Below are positions 11,858 through 23,534 of a stretch of DNA of 64,000 nucleotides, piece by piece. Both the position numbers and the translations under genes were made by a program. The notes under the pieces are model-generated. The model saw only the letters and a list, made by a program, of their open reading frames with translations. It was not told the DNA's origin and ran no database searches. This DNA comes from Lonicera japonica (Eukaryota; Streptophyta; Magnoliopsida; Dipsacales; Caprifoliaceae): positions 24,819,901-24,883,900 of the forward strand of contig CM038469.1 in NCBI GenBank assembly GCA_021464415.1, written 5' to 3'. Position 1 is the stretch's first letter; each line of letters starts with the position of its first letter.

Positions 11858-12496
11858 GGAATTCTGAATATGGACGACTTGTTTGTAGTACACAGGAGAT
11901 CACATCGAAATGTTGAAGAAATGACAAATCTCCACTACTATCATGTTGAATTGTTCTATACAGTAATAGATTTGTAACTTCATGAGTTGAATAACCGTTT
12001 TGATGAGATCAATACGGAGTTGCTTTTGTGTGTGACATGCCTTGATCCATCAAATTCATTCTCGGCTTTTTATTTGAGAAAATTACTTCGGTTTGCAAAG
12101 TTCTATCCCTCTGATTTTTCTTCACTGGAAGTCATGAAACTTGAAGAACAACTTGAAAACATTATAGAAGATGTGAATTATAAAGATGAACTTTTTGGTT
12201 TAAAGGGAATTGGTGAGCTTGCTCAAAAAATAGTTGAAACCAAAAGGCATGTTGGTTATCCATTAGTGTATTTGCTTGTGAAGTTGGTCCTACTCTTACC
12301 TGTAGCAATGACAAATGTTGAGCTAGCATTCTCGACAATAAAAATCATCAAGAGTGTGCTACACAACTGAATGGGAGATGAATTTATGAATTATTGTTTG
12401 GTGACATACATTGAACAAGACATTTTCAATAATATTAATAAGGTGGACGTGTTACAATACTTTCAAAATATGAAACACCGTCGAATTTTATTGTAA
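11858..12496 (+). pseudogene. hAT transposase C-terminal fragment with dimerisation domain
   Basis: From 11868 the reading frame gives MDDLFVVHRRSHR, then NLHYYHVELFYTVIDL, ELNNRFDEINTELLLC, a central LKGIGELAQK, and LVYLLVKLVLLLPVAMTNVE, followed after a stop by MGDEFMNYCLVTYIEQDIF. This is the conserved C-terminus of plant ZMYM1-like hAT transposases, including the hAT dimerisation region (LPVA..NVE.AFS). The frame has in-frame stops at 11975-11977 (TAA where the family has Gln) and 12368-12370 (TGA where the family has Arg), both explained by single C-to-T changes, and ends at a natural TAA at 12494. The N-terminal counterpart is at 1967-2326; the zinc finger and catalytic core in between are missing, so the element cannot encode a working transposase. 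Confidence 0.85.
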
Positions 12497-12599
12497 TTTG
12501 TAGACATTAAAATGTTTAAGACTTTGAGTTATATCAAGTATTACTATTAATATGATTATGCTTGTGATTAAATTTTATATCTTTAAATATATTTTTGTG

Positions 12600-12647
12600 T
12601 ATTTAAAATTTTAACCCTCGTTAGTTAAATTCCTTGATCCGCCACTA
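12600..12647. repeat. Right terminal inverted repeat of the hAT element
   Basis: Read on the minus strand the end is TAGTGGCGGATCAAGGAAT, the form of terminus common in plant ZMYM1-like hAT elements. It lies about 100 bases beyond the transposase stop. I did not find the left partner or the 8-base target duplication. Confidence 0.6.
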
Positions 12648-13673
12648 GTTTTAATTAACCTCTTCTTCTTTCTTTTCACTCTGCTTGGATTTTTGTGCAT
12701 TTGTTTCTACACTTTGTTGGATTTTCTTTTCCCTATACCTGGACCCTGGTGAGGGCTCACCTAATTCCTTTCCAGTGGAACCGCTAGTCCCAGTCATTTG
12801 TTATATATCAAACATATTCATTTTCAGTCATATATCAATTAATAATTTCAAACATATATTACTGTGTAACACCCATTGATGGGTCTTTCTTCTTTTTTTT
12901 GGGACTGCGATGGGTCTTACCTTATGTCCACCTTTCGCTAATTAGGGAAGACTTATTGATGAGATTTTTTTTTTAAAATTTGTTATGAAAAAGTCTCAAG
13001 CTTGCTAGATTAAACTGCTTTCTTTGTTTTACTTGCTTTTTTGACTGTGCGAGTAGGGGATCTAAGATTTCTGTAAAGAATATACTATATACATAAGTGA
13101 AAGGGTAATGTTAAAATTTAATTAAAGATTTAAAATTTAATTAAAGAGGTGAACTATCGAAAATTTTATTGTTATAAATAATAATAAAAACAAATATTTC
13201 ATTACTATTTTCTTTTTCTTTTCTTTTCTTTTGTGTATAAAATAGTAAAAAAAAAAAAAGAAAATTATTGAGCCACAATCCTGCACCTTTAAAATTCAGT
13301 TTTAGCACACATTTTTTTTTTTTTTCCAAATTTTAAAAACTCAACTCAAAATCAACTCTACTTTCACACTTTCCAAAATTTATTTTACTTTACTTTCTCT
13401 CTCTAAAAAAGCTTTAAAACAACATAACTTTAAATTTAAAAATCAAAATTAAATAAAAAATATATATTTAAAACATATTCGTCGAGATTTATAAAATAAG
13501 ATACATTGTGACTATTTTTTGAAATTTTTTTATGAGATTTTTTAGTAGTTTTAAAAAACTTAAACAAAAATCAAATTCACTTTTCAACGTATTTTCAAAT
13601 TCTACCAAACATTATATTTTAAAAACTCAGCTTAAAAGCTCAACTCAAAACATCCACAAAACATCACCTTTGC

Positions 13674-13905
13674 CGTCCCTAATTAACCGTAGATGGTGAC
13701 TTCTAAAAAGACCCATCATGTCAGTGGGTATTTTCAGGGAAGAGGGAGATGCGTCGTTCCAAGAAACTTTCTCAAAATTATAAGCTACGTAAATACCAAT
13801 ATTTATATATATATATATATATATGTAAACATCACCAAAATTGTTGCCGTGACAATTAAACTATTAAGAATGAAAACCGAAATTTTTTTTTTGAATAGCT
13901 GATAG
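13674..13905 (+). pseudogene. Duplicated RLP leader and first codons, copy a
   Basis: It matches the RLP leader at 62120-62380: CCCTAATTAA, then ACCCATCAT, GTGGGT, AGGGAAGA, TTCCAAGAAACTT, an AT microsatellite, and GACAATTAAACTATTAAGA immediately before an ATG at 13870. The frame after that ATG reads MKTEIFFLNS then a stop, against [10 protein letters not shown] in the RLP. Start and leader are thus conserved, while the coding sequence is cut off within about ten codons. Confidence 0.65.
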
Positions 13906-14436
13906 TGCATTTAATACCAATTAATACTTAATTAATATATATATATACCCTATGAGAAACATTTTTTTACTTTTAATTGTTATTAACAAAACAACAATGA
14001 AAAAGAATTTTAATAAATGGAGCCAATTTTATTTTTTTAAATTATTGTACAAAAAAAAAACACGTAGCGAATGAAACATTTGTGGTTTTCTTTTTCTTTT
14101 TTATTATTATTATCCATCATTTGCGACAATAAAGTTACCGACCTATTCAATTAAATTTTGGTATAACTTTTCTACATAGCAAATTCCTTACATAAATCTC
14201 AGATCCCCCTCGCATGCACCTGGTCAAAAAATTAACGAAAAAAAGAACTCTGTTTACTCTAGCAAGCTAGACCTTTTCACATTTTTCAGTTCAGTTTTAA
14301 CACACATTTTTCATTTCAGAAAAATTAATAATAATCACACTTTATACTTTTTAAGACATCCAAATCCTTGAATCCTCTCTTTGGGTGTATCAGAAAAATC
14401 TCAATAATAAAAATCTCATCTTTAATTGGTCATCCC

Positions 14437-14580
14437 TAATTAACAGAAGATGAAGACGGTGGACTTCAAAAGAAACCCATCATATAAGTGGATTTTTTCC
14501 AGGGAAGAAATTAAGAGAAGGTATGTCCTTCCAAGAAACTTACTCAAAATTACAAGCTATTTACCTACTGATAATATATA
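14437..14580 (+). pseudogene. Duplicated RLP leader, copy b (no start region)
   Basis: CCCTAATTAACAGAAGATGA, GGTGGACTTCAAAAG, ACCCATCATA, CCAGGGAAGAAA and CCTTCCAAGAAACTTACTC follow the same order as in the RLP leader. The AT repeat and start-codon region are replaced by unrelated T-rich sequence after about 14580. Confidence 0.6.
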
Positions 14581-15282
14581 TGGGGCTCTTTTTTTATTTT
14601 CGTTTTACTTTTTTGTGCACGAAAAAAAAAGAGTAGCGAATGAAAGATTTGTATATATATACATATATATTTTCTCACCCTTAAAAAAAATTGGACAAGC
14701 GTAATCTGGTATTCACAAGCTGGCCCAATTTACCAAAGTCTTTTGAACTACTTAAACAAAAAAACCCAACTTAGAAAACAATAAACAGAAAAAATAAAAA
14801 GAGATACCTAAGTCTTCTTAATTTACTACATATGTGATTTTCTATAATGAAAGGTTGGAGAACATATCGAATTTTAGTGGTAATGGTTTTAAATTTAGAT
14901 TTATTATTTGGATTTATGTGGTAGTTATCTACTAATTTAATGTGAATCTTGTTAGGTTATATGGGATAAATAAAAGAAATTCGTCGTTTGATTTCAAAGT
15001 TTATTATAAAATATTAGTCTTGATTTTAACAAGTTTTTAAATTTATTGTTTTACTTCTCAAGTTGTAACTTGTAAAAGATATCAGGCGTTCAAATTGTTA
15101 AATTTATATTAAGGTTGCACTAATTTTTTTGATTAACAAAACATATGATTACGTATCTATAGTTTAAAAAAAATGATAGGGTAGTTAAATAAATCGGCGG
15201 AATCCTATACGATAAGGGTAATAATACTTGAACTTAATATCTAAATGGATACGAACAAAGATTTAGATAGCATATTTCAAAA

Positions 15283-15812
15283 ATGATAAATATTATGGAG
15301 AATGTGGACTCCGGTTCAAATTCCTACTACTTTCAATCTAAAACAGCCCTAGTATATTGTAACCGAAAGCAGTCAAATATATTTTTATACATTTTTGCAC
15401 CTATAATACTATTCACCAAAATCAAAATAAATGAAAATAATGGAGAAACCAAAACTTACCAAAATATACTGAATATACCAAAAATTGAAGCAGTTCAGTA
15501 TTGCTTCTTTTTTTTTTATTTCAAAAACCAATTAGTAAGCTAGTAAATCTGGTATTCAACTTATTAATTATTTTTGTTTTGGTATTAGTAAGGGCTATTC
15601 ACCGACCGATTTACCGAAATAACATCCCTACCCGCACCGATCAATTAATTATTTGCTTGATTCGTGTTTGGGTTGTTGAACTCATATCCATCCCTGTTAA
15701 AGAAATAAATACTCACTCTCAGGTTGCGTCAATTTGCAGCAATCTTCTTCTGACTATACGGGCACATGATATGTATGTATGGTGTTGCATCAATTTTAAG
15801 TGTGAATACCAC
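15283..15812 (+). repeat. RLP-upstream block continued, up to the LINE insertion
   Basis: TTCAAATTCCTACTACTTTCAATCTAAAAC, GTATATTGTAACCGAAAGCA and CTATTCACCAAAATCAAAATAAAT align with 61590-61760, just upstream of the RLP gene. The last 14 bases (15799-15812, AGTGTGAATACCAC) are the left target duplication of the LINE. Open frames at 15283-15543 and 15501-16118 cross this block and have no meaning within it. Confidence 0.6.
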
Positions 15813-16365
15813 GAACTCTCGGATTTCCAGATCATTTCCTCATCCCTTTGGGATTCAAACCATATTAAGGTGGAGATTGTTGCCTACTCTTCTCAAGCAG
15901 TTCATGCAATTATCAGCTTTAACCAACTTGGGGAATGGCTTTTTTCGCCAACTTACGTCCCCATTCCTGCCAAAAAAACTGTTCTTTGGGAGAGTTTCAA
16001 AGATATAGCATGCCATTCTAGTACGTCGTGGCTGGTCGCAGGGGACCTTAACGACATAAAGAACAGCCATGAAAAATTGGGTGGTGGGAATTTTAATGTG
16101 TATCAAGCCAACTTTTGACCAACGTATCAATGATTGCAGCTTGATCGACCATGGCTGGAATGGGACACCGTATACTTGGATGGGAAGGAGGCGAGGAGGT
16201 GTTACGATTCGTGAACGCCTTGACAGAGCACTCCCTAATGCTAGTTGGTGCCTTAAATTCCCTGATGCTCGAGTCTTTCACCTCCCAAAGATTCTATCTG
16301 ATCACCATCCTATCATGGTAGACCTTCAATCGATGGTGCAGACGGGTTATCCTCGACCATTCTAA
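15813..16365 (+). pseudogene. LINE endonuclease C-terminal half
   Basis: The first frame gives SWLVAGDLNDIKNSHEKLGG, the GDFN-type metal-binding/phosphate motif of apurinic-like endonucleases. After a frameshift near 16110 the other frame gives SLIDHGWNGTPYTWMG, RERLDRAL and LSDHHPIMVDL, the conserved TWxN-like and SDHxP motifs including the catalytic His of the family. The N-terminal third of the domain is absent because the insertion is 5'-truncated. Confidence 0.8.
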
Positions 16366-16369
16366 TTTG

Positions 16370-16896
16370 AATTTATATGGACCATGCATGCGACCTTTGA
16401 CAACCTTATCAACGAGTCCTAGTCCGTTCAAGCTCCTATCACTAACAACCTCGCCAACCTCACTATGATTCTACATGAGTGGAATAATACAGTCTTCAGT
16501 AACTTATACCGCATGAAACGGAAATTGTTAGCTCGTATTGCTAGAATCCAAAATGCAAATCGGTACCATCTCAACCCATTTTTGGTTAGATTGGAGAGCA
16601 TTATATTGGCCGACTACTACAGAATCATCCACCAAGAAGAAATCTATAGGTTTCAGAAATCAAAAGCCAATTGGATTGCTTTAGGTGATCGAAATAATAG
16701 ATTTTACCATTTGACTATGGGCAACCAACACAGACGTAATAAGGTGCATACCCTTCGTCTTCCTGATGGTGAATGGTGCCACAATCCTACTTTACTTAAA
16801 ACTCATGTGACCAAATTTTACACGAACCTCTTCTCCAAAGATCAGTCGCAAACCTTTGCCAGCATAATCAACCAAACTTAAACTCTCATTATACTC
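16370..16896 (+). pseudogene. LINE ORF2 linker between endonuclease and RT
   Basis: The frame at 16465-16881 encodes LHEWNNTVFSNLYRMKRKLL, then an EEIYRFQKSKANWIALGDRN segment followed by NRFYHLTMGNQHRRN. This is the usual plant LINE linker (QKSRxxWLxxGDxNTxFFH) just before the RT domain. The frame reaches an in-frame stop at 16879-16881, just before the solo LTR insertion at 16897. Confidence 0.8.
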
Positions 16897-19035
16897 TGTA
16901 ACACCCCCCCTCCCCCCTAATTATCGAGATTACACCCACAATTAGAGCTTGGGGTGTTACTAGTCCACTTTAAACTAGCCAAAGCGAGGGAAGAAACATG
17001 TGTATAGATAACATGTCAAACAACCATGTTGCTTATATAATGACGATAATATATAACAGGAATACAATACAAATATTCATAATTCAAAAAGATAATAAGT
17101 GAGATAGCATATAATAAAATAACTATAGTGCCACAGGCCAGTCGTGGCTCGCCTTACCAAGCTACCTATACAATAAAATAAAGGGGTGAGTATCAGAGCA
17201 TCCTACTTTGGTCCCACGGCTCTTTTTCTTTAGTCGTCTCTCGGCCACCTGGATTAGTTAGAAAATGGGGTGAGCGATAAGCCTAGTAGAGGAAACAATT
17301 ATAAAGGTAGTGCATTCAAAACATGTTCTAGTATAAAGCCATAAGCTTAATGAAAAAACGGCATGCACATGCTAATGCAGGTTACCTCCTTTGTGTCAAC
17401 CATTGAACCGTGTATCCAGAATACATCAATATCGAGCTTAACTTTATAAAAGCCTAACCGCTAGAGAATAATCTATCAATGATCATAAATTGGCCCATCC
17501 GTCTCGAGAGAATATTAAGAGAAAATAATCAAATTGGACCACATGTCCAGCAATGATATCATAATAACGGAATAATTAGTATCATGCCATTGTCTAGATT
17601 TTCAGGCTATTTATCGCTAGCTCTAGACAGCCCTAGCTTTGCTGCCCTTCAGAGATTTAGGGATTTTCAACCTAAGGGCGCCGAGCCCTACTTATTTTCA
17701 TATCGGCAAGCACAAACCACACACTCCCTTCATTGACGGAAAGCCCCACAATAAAACAATAACAATCGCATACATCTCGGCATCACAACCGTTATGAGAA
17801 CTGATCATATATGAGAGAAATAAACTCCATCCCCATTGCCATACGCCATAAAGAGGTTTGAGTATACTAAGATTCATCCAAGTTGCCGGGTTGACATAAT
17901 AGTGATACGATTTATGAATTATATGCCAACCAGAAACAATATATGTCATACAATCCTCATTCAACACATAATCAAGTTCCTTGGCATACATAGAAATCAT
18001 TTACAAGTGTATTTTGATTCAACCGAACATGTGTATCTAAGAAATATCTTTTTTGTAATTAGTAATGCGAAAATATCGAGTTTGGATGACATATATTGCT
18101 TCAACTCATGCACTTATAGTATAATCATTCATGAATCAACATAAATATATTAAATTTTCAATTTTTCTCAACAAATATAATCATATCATCAAGTTTAAAA
18201 TCATATAAATCATTTCATTAAGTTAGAATTCAAGAATTTCCCTTACCTCGAGTTCAATAGTGAAAAGGAAGAAGGAGAGATGATAATCTAAGCTCCGTTA
18301 GATAAAATCTCAAATTCCTCACGTCACCAGGCTCCTAGAGTAGCGAAAATCCTAGATTGAGGAAGTATAAACTCCACCCCACGCGGCCCTAGCTCACGCT
18401 TGAGCTCCTATAATGAATAGCAGGGGTAGAAGATGATGAATAGTAAAGGAGAAAGGGATTTGAATAATTTTGAGCTTGAATCTTAGGGGTGGGAGGATAA
18501 ATGTGTGAAAATCTCGTTCTTTCTCTCTTTAGAACTTTCCTTTAGTGTGGGTGGGTGTTTGTCTCGAAGTTGGGGTGAAAAATGAGTAAAAGTTGGTTTA
18601 AAACGAATTTAAGTCAATGCCCAGCAAAATTGGCGGACCGGTATGCAAAAATGCTAAACCGGTCCGCACAGCACAAATCCCCCAATTTTTAAAGGCCAGA
18701 TCGGTCTGCCCAAAAACCTTATACCGGTCTGCGTGTGAAGTTGGTCCTAATGCACTATTCTTGATTTGGCAATAACTTTTTATTCAGGACTCTGATTGAG
18801 GTGATCTTTATATCCACGAAAAGAAAATTCAAAGATCTACAACTTCATAAGAGAAAGTTTTTCCAAATTATGGATAAACAATTTTTAGAATTTCGTCGAA
18901 GATAGCGCTTCGCCACAATGTTACCAAACGATCAAATTTTTGTTAACCGGCTACCAAAATTATTCTTTAATAATTTCCACACAAAATTTACTTAATACAA
19001 CATGATTATCATTAACATAAACATAGGGTGTTACA
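16897..19035 (-). mobile_element. Solo LTR inside the LINE, minus orientation, perfect TSD
   Basis: It is 2139 bases long, bounded by exact TACTC duplications (16892-16896 and 19036-19040), with TGTAACACC at the left and GGTGTTACA at the right edge. On the minus strand it begins TGTAACACCCTATG and then runs through GCGAAGCGCTATCTTCG, GAAGTTGTAGATCTTTGAA and CCTCAATCAGAGTCCTG, the same order as in the 40060 LTR family but clearly diverged. It carries its own ACCGGTCCGC-type palindromes at about 18632-18745. Open frames at 17698-18144 lie within it and are not genes. Confidence 0.92.
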
Positions 19036-19616
19036 TACTCTCTCCTCCACAGACCAAGATTGCCTCGATAAACCAATTGAGTTCTGGGAAACCAGTAAAG
19101 CTATCAAATCTATGAAACCTCATAAATCTCTGGGCCCGGACAGGTTCAAACCTTATTTCTTCCAGAAGTATTGGAGCATAGTTGGGCCTTCGGTGCACAG
19201 GTTGGTAACCAAGGTTTCTCGACAGTCATTTTGATGCAACTATCAACCAAACTTTGTTGGTCCTTATCAGAAAGATTGACAAGCCTGAAAGCTTAAAGAA
19301 ATTCCGACCGATCTCTTTATGTAATGTTATTTACAAAACTATCACTAAGGTTCTTATCAATAGGATGAAGCCACTCCTTGAAAATTTAATCCACCCTCTT
19401 CAAGCTAGTTTTGTTCCAAGACGTACTGCTTTGGACAACATTATTATTGCTTTAGAAATGATAGATTCTATCCGTAGGTCCAAGGCTCACACCAGGAGTC
19501 TCATGTTGAAGCTAGATTTTGAGAAAGCTTATGACAAAGTGGACTGGAACTATCTCATCCAAATGCTTCGCCTCTTTTAATTCCCGCAGACAAAGATTAA
19601 TCTAATTCGAACATGC
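19036..19616 (+). pseudogene. LINE reverse transcriptase, N-terminal part
   Basis: It resumes the ORF interrupted at 16896. The frame 19028-19234 gives KSMKPHKSLGPDRFKPYFFQ (the KAPGPDG motif of LINE RTs). After a frameshift, 19254-19580 gives KKFRPISLCNVIYKTITKVL, RMKPLLENLI, QASFVPRRTALDNI and LMLKLDFEKAYDKVDW. The last contains the first catalytic Asp of the RT (DFEKAYD). A stop follows within MLRLF, then PQTKINLIRTC leads to the second LTR insertion. Confidence 0.9.
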
Positions 19617-21327
19617 TGTAGACACCCCGATCCGTGACCCCCACAAGAACCCTAACGACCTTCGAGAACTGATATTTCTGGAGTCCGGGACTCACCCGAA
19701 CACCCGGAATTGCCCCGAAGAGTTTGTTGGCCAAACAAACCTGTTTTAAAAGTGAAATGTCGCACGACAAAGCAGTATGTCGCGCGACAATCCCCTTTTT
19801 AGGGACATGTCGCGCGACAATCACCCCACCACTCCACTTTTTAACTCATCAGTGAGTCAGAATCATCATTAAAAGCAGTATGTCGTGCGACAATCCCTTT
19901 TACAGGGACATGTTGCGCGACAATCACTTTCTGACTCATCAGTGAGTCAAAATCATCATTAAAGTAGAATGTCGCGCGACAGTCAAGATTGTCGCGCGAC
20001 ATACACCAAAATGTCGCGCAACATACACCAAAATACCTTTTCGTCACTATAAATAGGCCAGCACCCCCATGGGTTCTAGAGAGCAAGTTGGATAGCAACA
20101 AAACACCAAAAACAGACCAAAAAAATAGCAGTTTTAGAGCATTTTAGCAGCGAAGTTTATGATCTGATTTTCTGATCTTTTGTCAAGCATTTTTCTCGAG
20201 TATCGTCTTATTTTCAAAGAATTATCGAATCTATTCTCGACATTCGACGTGTCCCGTTTCTGGAATCGAATTCTCGGAAATATCTGAAGAAGGAGAAGAT
20301 TATTATCGCCGGAGATCTCTCTGCCGTATTATATTCTCTTTCTTATTATTATTCTTGTCGGGAAGGTAAATAAAGTCTCTTCTAGTAAGCGAAGTGGCAA
20401 CATGGTTGTGCTAGATTCCTAACGCGCTCGAAAATCAGGTTTATCTATGTACTTGTTTTACTTCTGTTGTTTTGTCCACGTTTTATTTGAATAAACTTAT
20501 TGCCAAGTTACAAAGCAGTCTACCGTTTTCAAAACAAAGACCCTGATAAAACCGTTTGCAAAACCAGAAGTGTAAGTATATTATCATTCGGATAAAATTA
20601 TGTTTTTAAAACCCAGACCGATAAGACTTATCTAGGAATTAAAATCAACATATCCTGTCTTTTCTATAGACTGTGACGTGTCTGATAACTCTCCTCAAAG
20701 AGTTCTAATTCCATATTAAATTAGTCTCGATACAAAATCCGAACTTTTTACGAAAGTAATCACAACACGAGAAAACCGTCATTATCTGAGGAAATAATAC
20801 TGGATACTCTTTCAAAATAAAAGGTTTTGCCATTTGTATTTACATCTTTCAATAATAAAAACATCGGATCTCGAAACACAAAGGTTTCTATCCCTTTCCC
20901 ATTTACCCCCAAAAATTAGGGTTTTCATTTAAAAAGTAGTAGGCTGTCAGTAAAAGCATCCAAGTTTTTCAACATAGAATAAACATATAAGACCACTAGA
21001 GACCAAAAGGGCGAAATGGGTGCTTAACACCTTCCCAAACCGTAATATAGTTCCCGAACCCTATAGAATCCTGGTTTCGTAGACAAACGTGTAAAGAAAG
21101 GCTTATCTGTAGCCTCTTCTCTTACACGACCCCTTTTTGTTCGTTTTCTCGTAAAACATACTGGCGACTCTGAATGAACCCTCTTGTACCTAGAAACAGG
21201 ATAGAGGGACACCCGATATGAATTATCAAAACACTCTAAGCAAATGGAACGACGGGATCCTTTCTGACGTTTCAGTCGCCTAACGAACGGGGACGAGACC
21301 CGGGGGTCGCATTTGCGGATTCTCACA
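19617..21327 (+). mobile_element. Solo LTR of the TGTAGACACC family inside the LINE, perfect TSD
   Basis: It is 1711 bases long with exact CATGC duplications at 19612-19616 and 21328-21332, starting TGTAGACACCCCG and ending GGATTCTCACA. It shares its ends and the GCTTAACACCTTCCCAAAC region with the minus-strand LTR at 4535-5961. A block at 19758-20030 carries eight or so TGTCGCGCGACA-type palindromes, some with one changed base. The 143-codon minus-strand frame at 21024-21455 spans the LTR-LINE junction and is not a gene. Confidence 0.92.
19758..20030. repeat. TGTCGCGCGACA palindrome cluster in LTR
   Basis: About eight copies of a 12-base self-complementary motif TGTCGCGCGACA occur, with variants TGTCGCACGACA, TGTCGTGCGACA and TGTTGCGCGACA. 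Part of the cluster lies within a tandem duplication marked by two copies of CTCATCAGTGAGTCA. Most variants are C-to-T or G-to-A changes inside CpG sites, as expected from deamination of methylated DNA. Confidence 0.8.
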
Positions 21328-21332
21328 CATGC

Positions 21333-21788
21333 CTTACTACAACTTCTATGAATGTCCTTTGGAATGGAGAATGTACAAACACCTTCCAACCCACTAGAGG
21401 CCTTCACCACGGAGAATCTTTGTCCCCATTCCTTTTTGTTCTTTATCTTGAACATCTATCTATTATGATTAACCAAGCTGTTAAACTAAATAGGTGGAAA
21501 ACTTTTGATGTTTTTTTTTGGGGGGGGGGGCACCAAATCCCTCATCTTTTCTTTGCGGATGACCTCCTTCTATTTGCGAAGGAAATTACTCAGCAGGCTC
21601 GAGTTATTTTTGATATTATGAAAGTCTTTTGTCAACAGTCGGGGCAATCCATTAATACCGAAAAATCTATAGCTTTCATAGGGGATGGTGTTTCAAGGGA
21701 AGTTAAGGCCGATATCAAGAACATTACCAGCATCACATTCACTAATAACCTGGGCAAATATCTTGGTGTTCCTCTTCTCCACAGATGA
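21333..21788 (+). pseudogene. LINE reverse transcriptase, catalytic FADD part
   Basis: The frame 21348-21788 gives TRGLHHGESLSPFLFVLYLE (the GLRQGDPLSP motif), then PHLFFADDLLLFAKE, which holds the paired catalytic Asp residues of the RT (FADD, equivalent to YxDD). GQSINTEKS and NLGKYLGVPLLHR follow, all typical of plant L1 ORF2. A run of ten G at about 21522-21531, after nine T, sits between motifs and is a likely site of length change. Confidence 0.9.
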
Positions 21789-22990
21789 GCTTTGAAACAA
21801 AAGTTCAATTTTCTATTAGAAAAAATTCAACAGAGGTTTACAGGGTGGAAAGCAAAAAACCTAAGCTTAACAAGCCATTGCACTCTTATTCATTCAGTCC
21901 TCTCCGGGAATCCTACTTACATCATGCAGTCGATTTGGCTTCCCTAATCGACCTGTGACGCACTGAATAAAATGAATTGAAACTTCTTGTGGGGCTCTAC
22001 TTCAGACTGGAAGAAAACTCATTTGGTGGGTTGAGCAAAGTTCATTCGACCTGAAGCTCGCGGTGGGCTTGGCATCAGGGAAGCCCGCCACGCTAATGCG
22101 GCGCAATTGGCTAAAATTGGCAGCCGCTTACTAACAGGAGTAGACTACCCATGGAAGCAAGTTTTGCGAAGCAAGTACGTAAAAAATAATTATTTCTTTC
22201 ATTGTGAGGCTTCAACTTTTCATTCATATGCATGGAAGGGTATCATATGTAGCATGAATATGATCAAGGGTGGTTATAGTTGGGCTGTAGGCAATGGTAC
22301 CAACGTCTCTCTTTGGTTTGACAACTGGGTAGGTGAGGATCCTATACGTTTGCTCATTGATGATATTGAGCTCTTCGAGATATTGTGGACAGTTGCATAA
22401 ATTAGGAACTCGGATGGCACTTTGAACATCCAACATCTCATTACACAAATTCCTATGGAGATTCAACACAAAATCATCCGGCTCTGACTTCTAACTAATG
22501 AGGGTGAGGAGGACAAGCAAGTATGGAAAGTCAGTAACAATGGAATCCCAACTGCAAAAGCATTTTATAACTTCATTTCTAGGACATATGAGATGGAATC
22601 CAACAAAAGAATTGTTTCTTCATATGGCTAGTAATACATGAGAAGCTCTTCACTAATAGCTACCGTCTCCGTATCGGCCTATCAAAAAATGACTTGTGCC
22701 TTCAGTGCAATCAAGTCTTTGAAACTATTATCTACATCCTTCGGGATTGCACCAAGTCAATGGAAGTATGGCATTCATTTGTCCCATTATCGAAACGACA
22801 CATGTTTTTCTCCATTACCCTCTCCGAGTGAATTAAATTGAAGGAGCAAGAACAAACACGAACTGGAAACTCCTTTGTCTTGCAATCTCTTAGCACATAT
22901 GGAAAGCCAAGAATAAAAAGGTGTTTGAATCAACCAAGTTCTCTCCTCTAAAGATATGTAAGAAAGCATCTACTTACACCATGGATATGC
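21789..22990 (+). pseudogene. LINE ORF2 C-terminal linker and zinc-ribbon remnant
   Basis: Translated in pieces it reads TGWKAKNLSL, then an ARHANAAQLAKIGSRLLTG stretch, WKQVLRSKYVKNNYF, a SYAWKGIICSM segment and WAVGNGTNVSLWFDNWVG. This is the post-RT region common to plant LINE ORF2 and related reverse-transcriptase-like proteins. Beyond 22400 the zf-RVT-like part is fragmented by stops. Confidence 0.75.
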
Positions 22991-23430
22991 AGATTTCCAT
23001 TAATGATTTTACCTGCGTCGTCCCCGACCCAGTCAACGTAGATGGTAGCTTCCGTGACAGGCAAGGTACATACGGGGGTATACTTCGGATGACCAAGGTA
23101 GGTGGCTATGGGGCTTCACGGGTAAATGCATTGTCAATGACCCTCTTCATGCGGAATTAGTCAGTTTGAAAGTGGGTCTTTAAGCACTAGCAGATAAAGG
23201 GTGCGACAGAATCATCGTTGAAACAAACTCCTCTCAAGTTGCGCATCTCCTCAACGGGTATCCTGATGTGGATCATCCTCATCTTAACTTCATCCTAGAC
23301 TACAAAAAAAACTACTTACTAGTATCTGGTTATGTACTGTTAATTACATGTCTAGGAACGTTAATGTTTGTGCTGACTTGTTAGCTAAGCTAGGTTATAC
23401 CACGGCCCAACCAGAAATTGTATGATTAGA
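22991..23430 (+). pseudogene. LINE RNase H domain remnant
   Basis: One frame gives VNVDGSFRDRQGTYGGILRM (first catalytic Asp, DGS). After a frameshift another gives DPLHAELVSLKVGL (catalytic Glu in AEL) and DRIIVETNSSQVAHLLNG (VETNS, where the family usually has VExDS). These are the RVT_3-type RNase H landmarks at the end of plant L1 ORF2. Two shifts and several stops inactivate it. Confidence 0.8.
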
Positions 23431-23534
23431 CGTAGCTCCCACTTCTGTTCTGCATCTTATTTCTAGTGATATCTATATATAACTAGGGCTGCTTGGCCTG
23501 TTTTGTATCCAACAAAAAAAAGTGTGAAAACCAC

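Larger units (their letters stand above)
12820..14720 (+). repeat. RLP-upstream paralogous block, left copy
   Basis: This stretch aligns by eye with 57330-59000. Shared landmarks are TTTCAAACATATATTACTGTGTAACAC (here 12848), GAAAAAGTCT with CTTGCTAGA, GTGCGAGTAGGGGATC, TTCAGTTTTAACACACATTTT, GCAAATTCCTTACATAAATC, and GATCCCCCTCGCATGCAC. It therefore belongs to the same repeated locus that carries the RLP gene at 62351, about 42 kb away across the LINE and CACTA insertions. There is no intact RLP coding sequence in this copy. Confidence 0.7.
15813..23520 (+). mobile_element. 5'-truncated L1-type LINE with endonuclease, RT and RNase H remnants
   Basis: A non-LTR retrotransposon of the plant L1 type, bounded by AGTGTGAATACCAC (15799-15812) and AGTGTGAAAACCAC (23521-23534), a 14-base target duplication with one mismatch. 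The 3' end is TGTATCCAACAAAAAAA. The element starts inside the endonuclease region, so it is 5'-truncated. Removing the two nested solo LTRs and their duplications leaves 3848 bases. Domains run in order: endonuclease, linker, reverse transcriptase, zinc-ribbon/linker and RNase H. All are broken by frameshifts and stops, so it is dead. Confidence 0.88.

Noticed and set aside
21024..21455. 143-codon minus-strand frame rich in Arg and Cys
   Set aside because: It crosses the junction between the solo LTR and the LINE, so it cannot be an ancestral gene.
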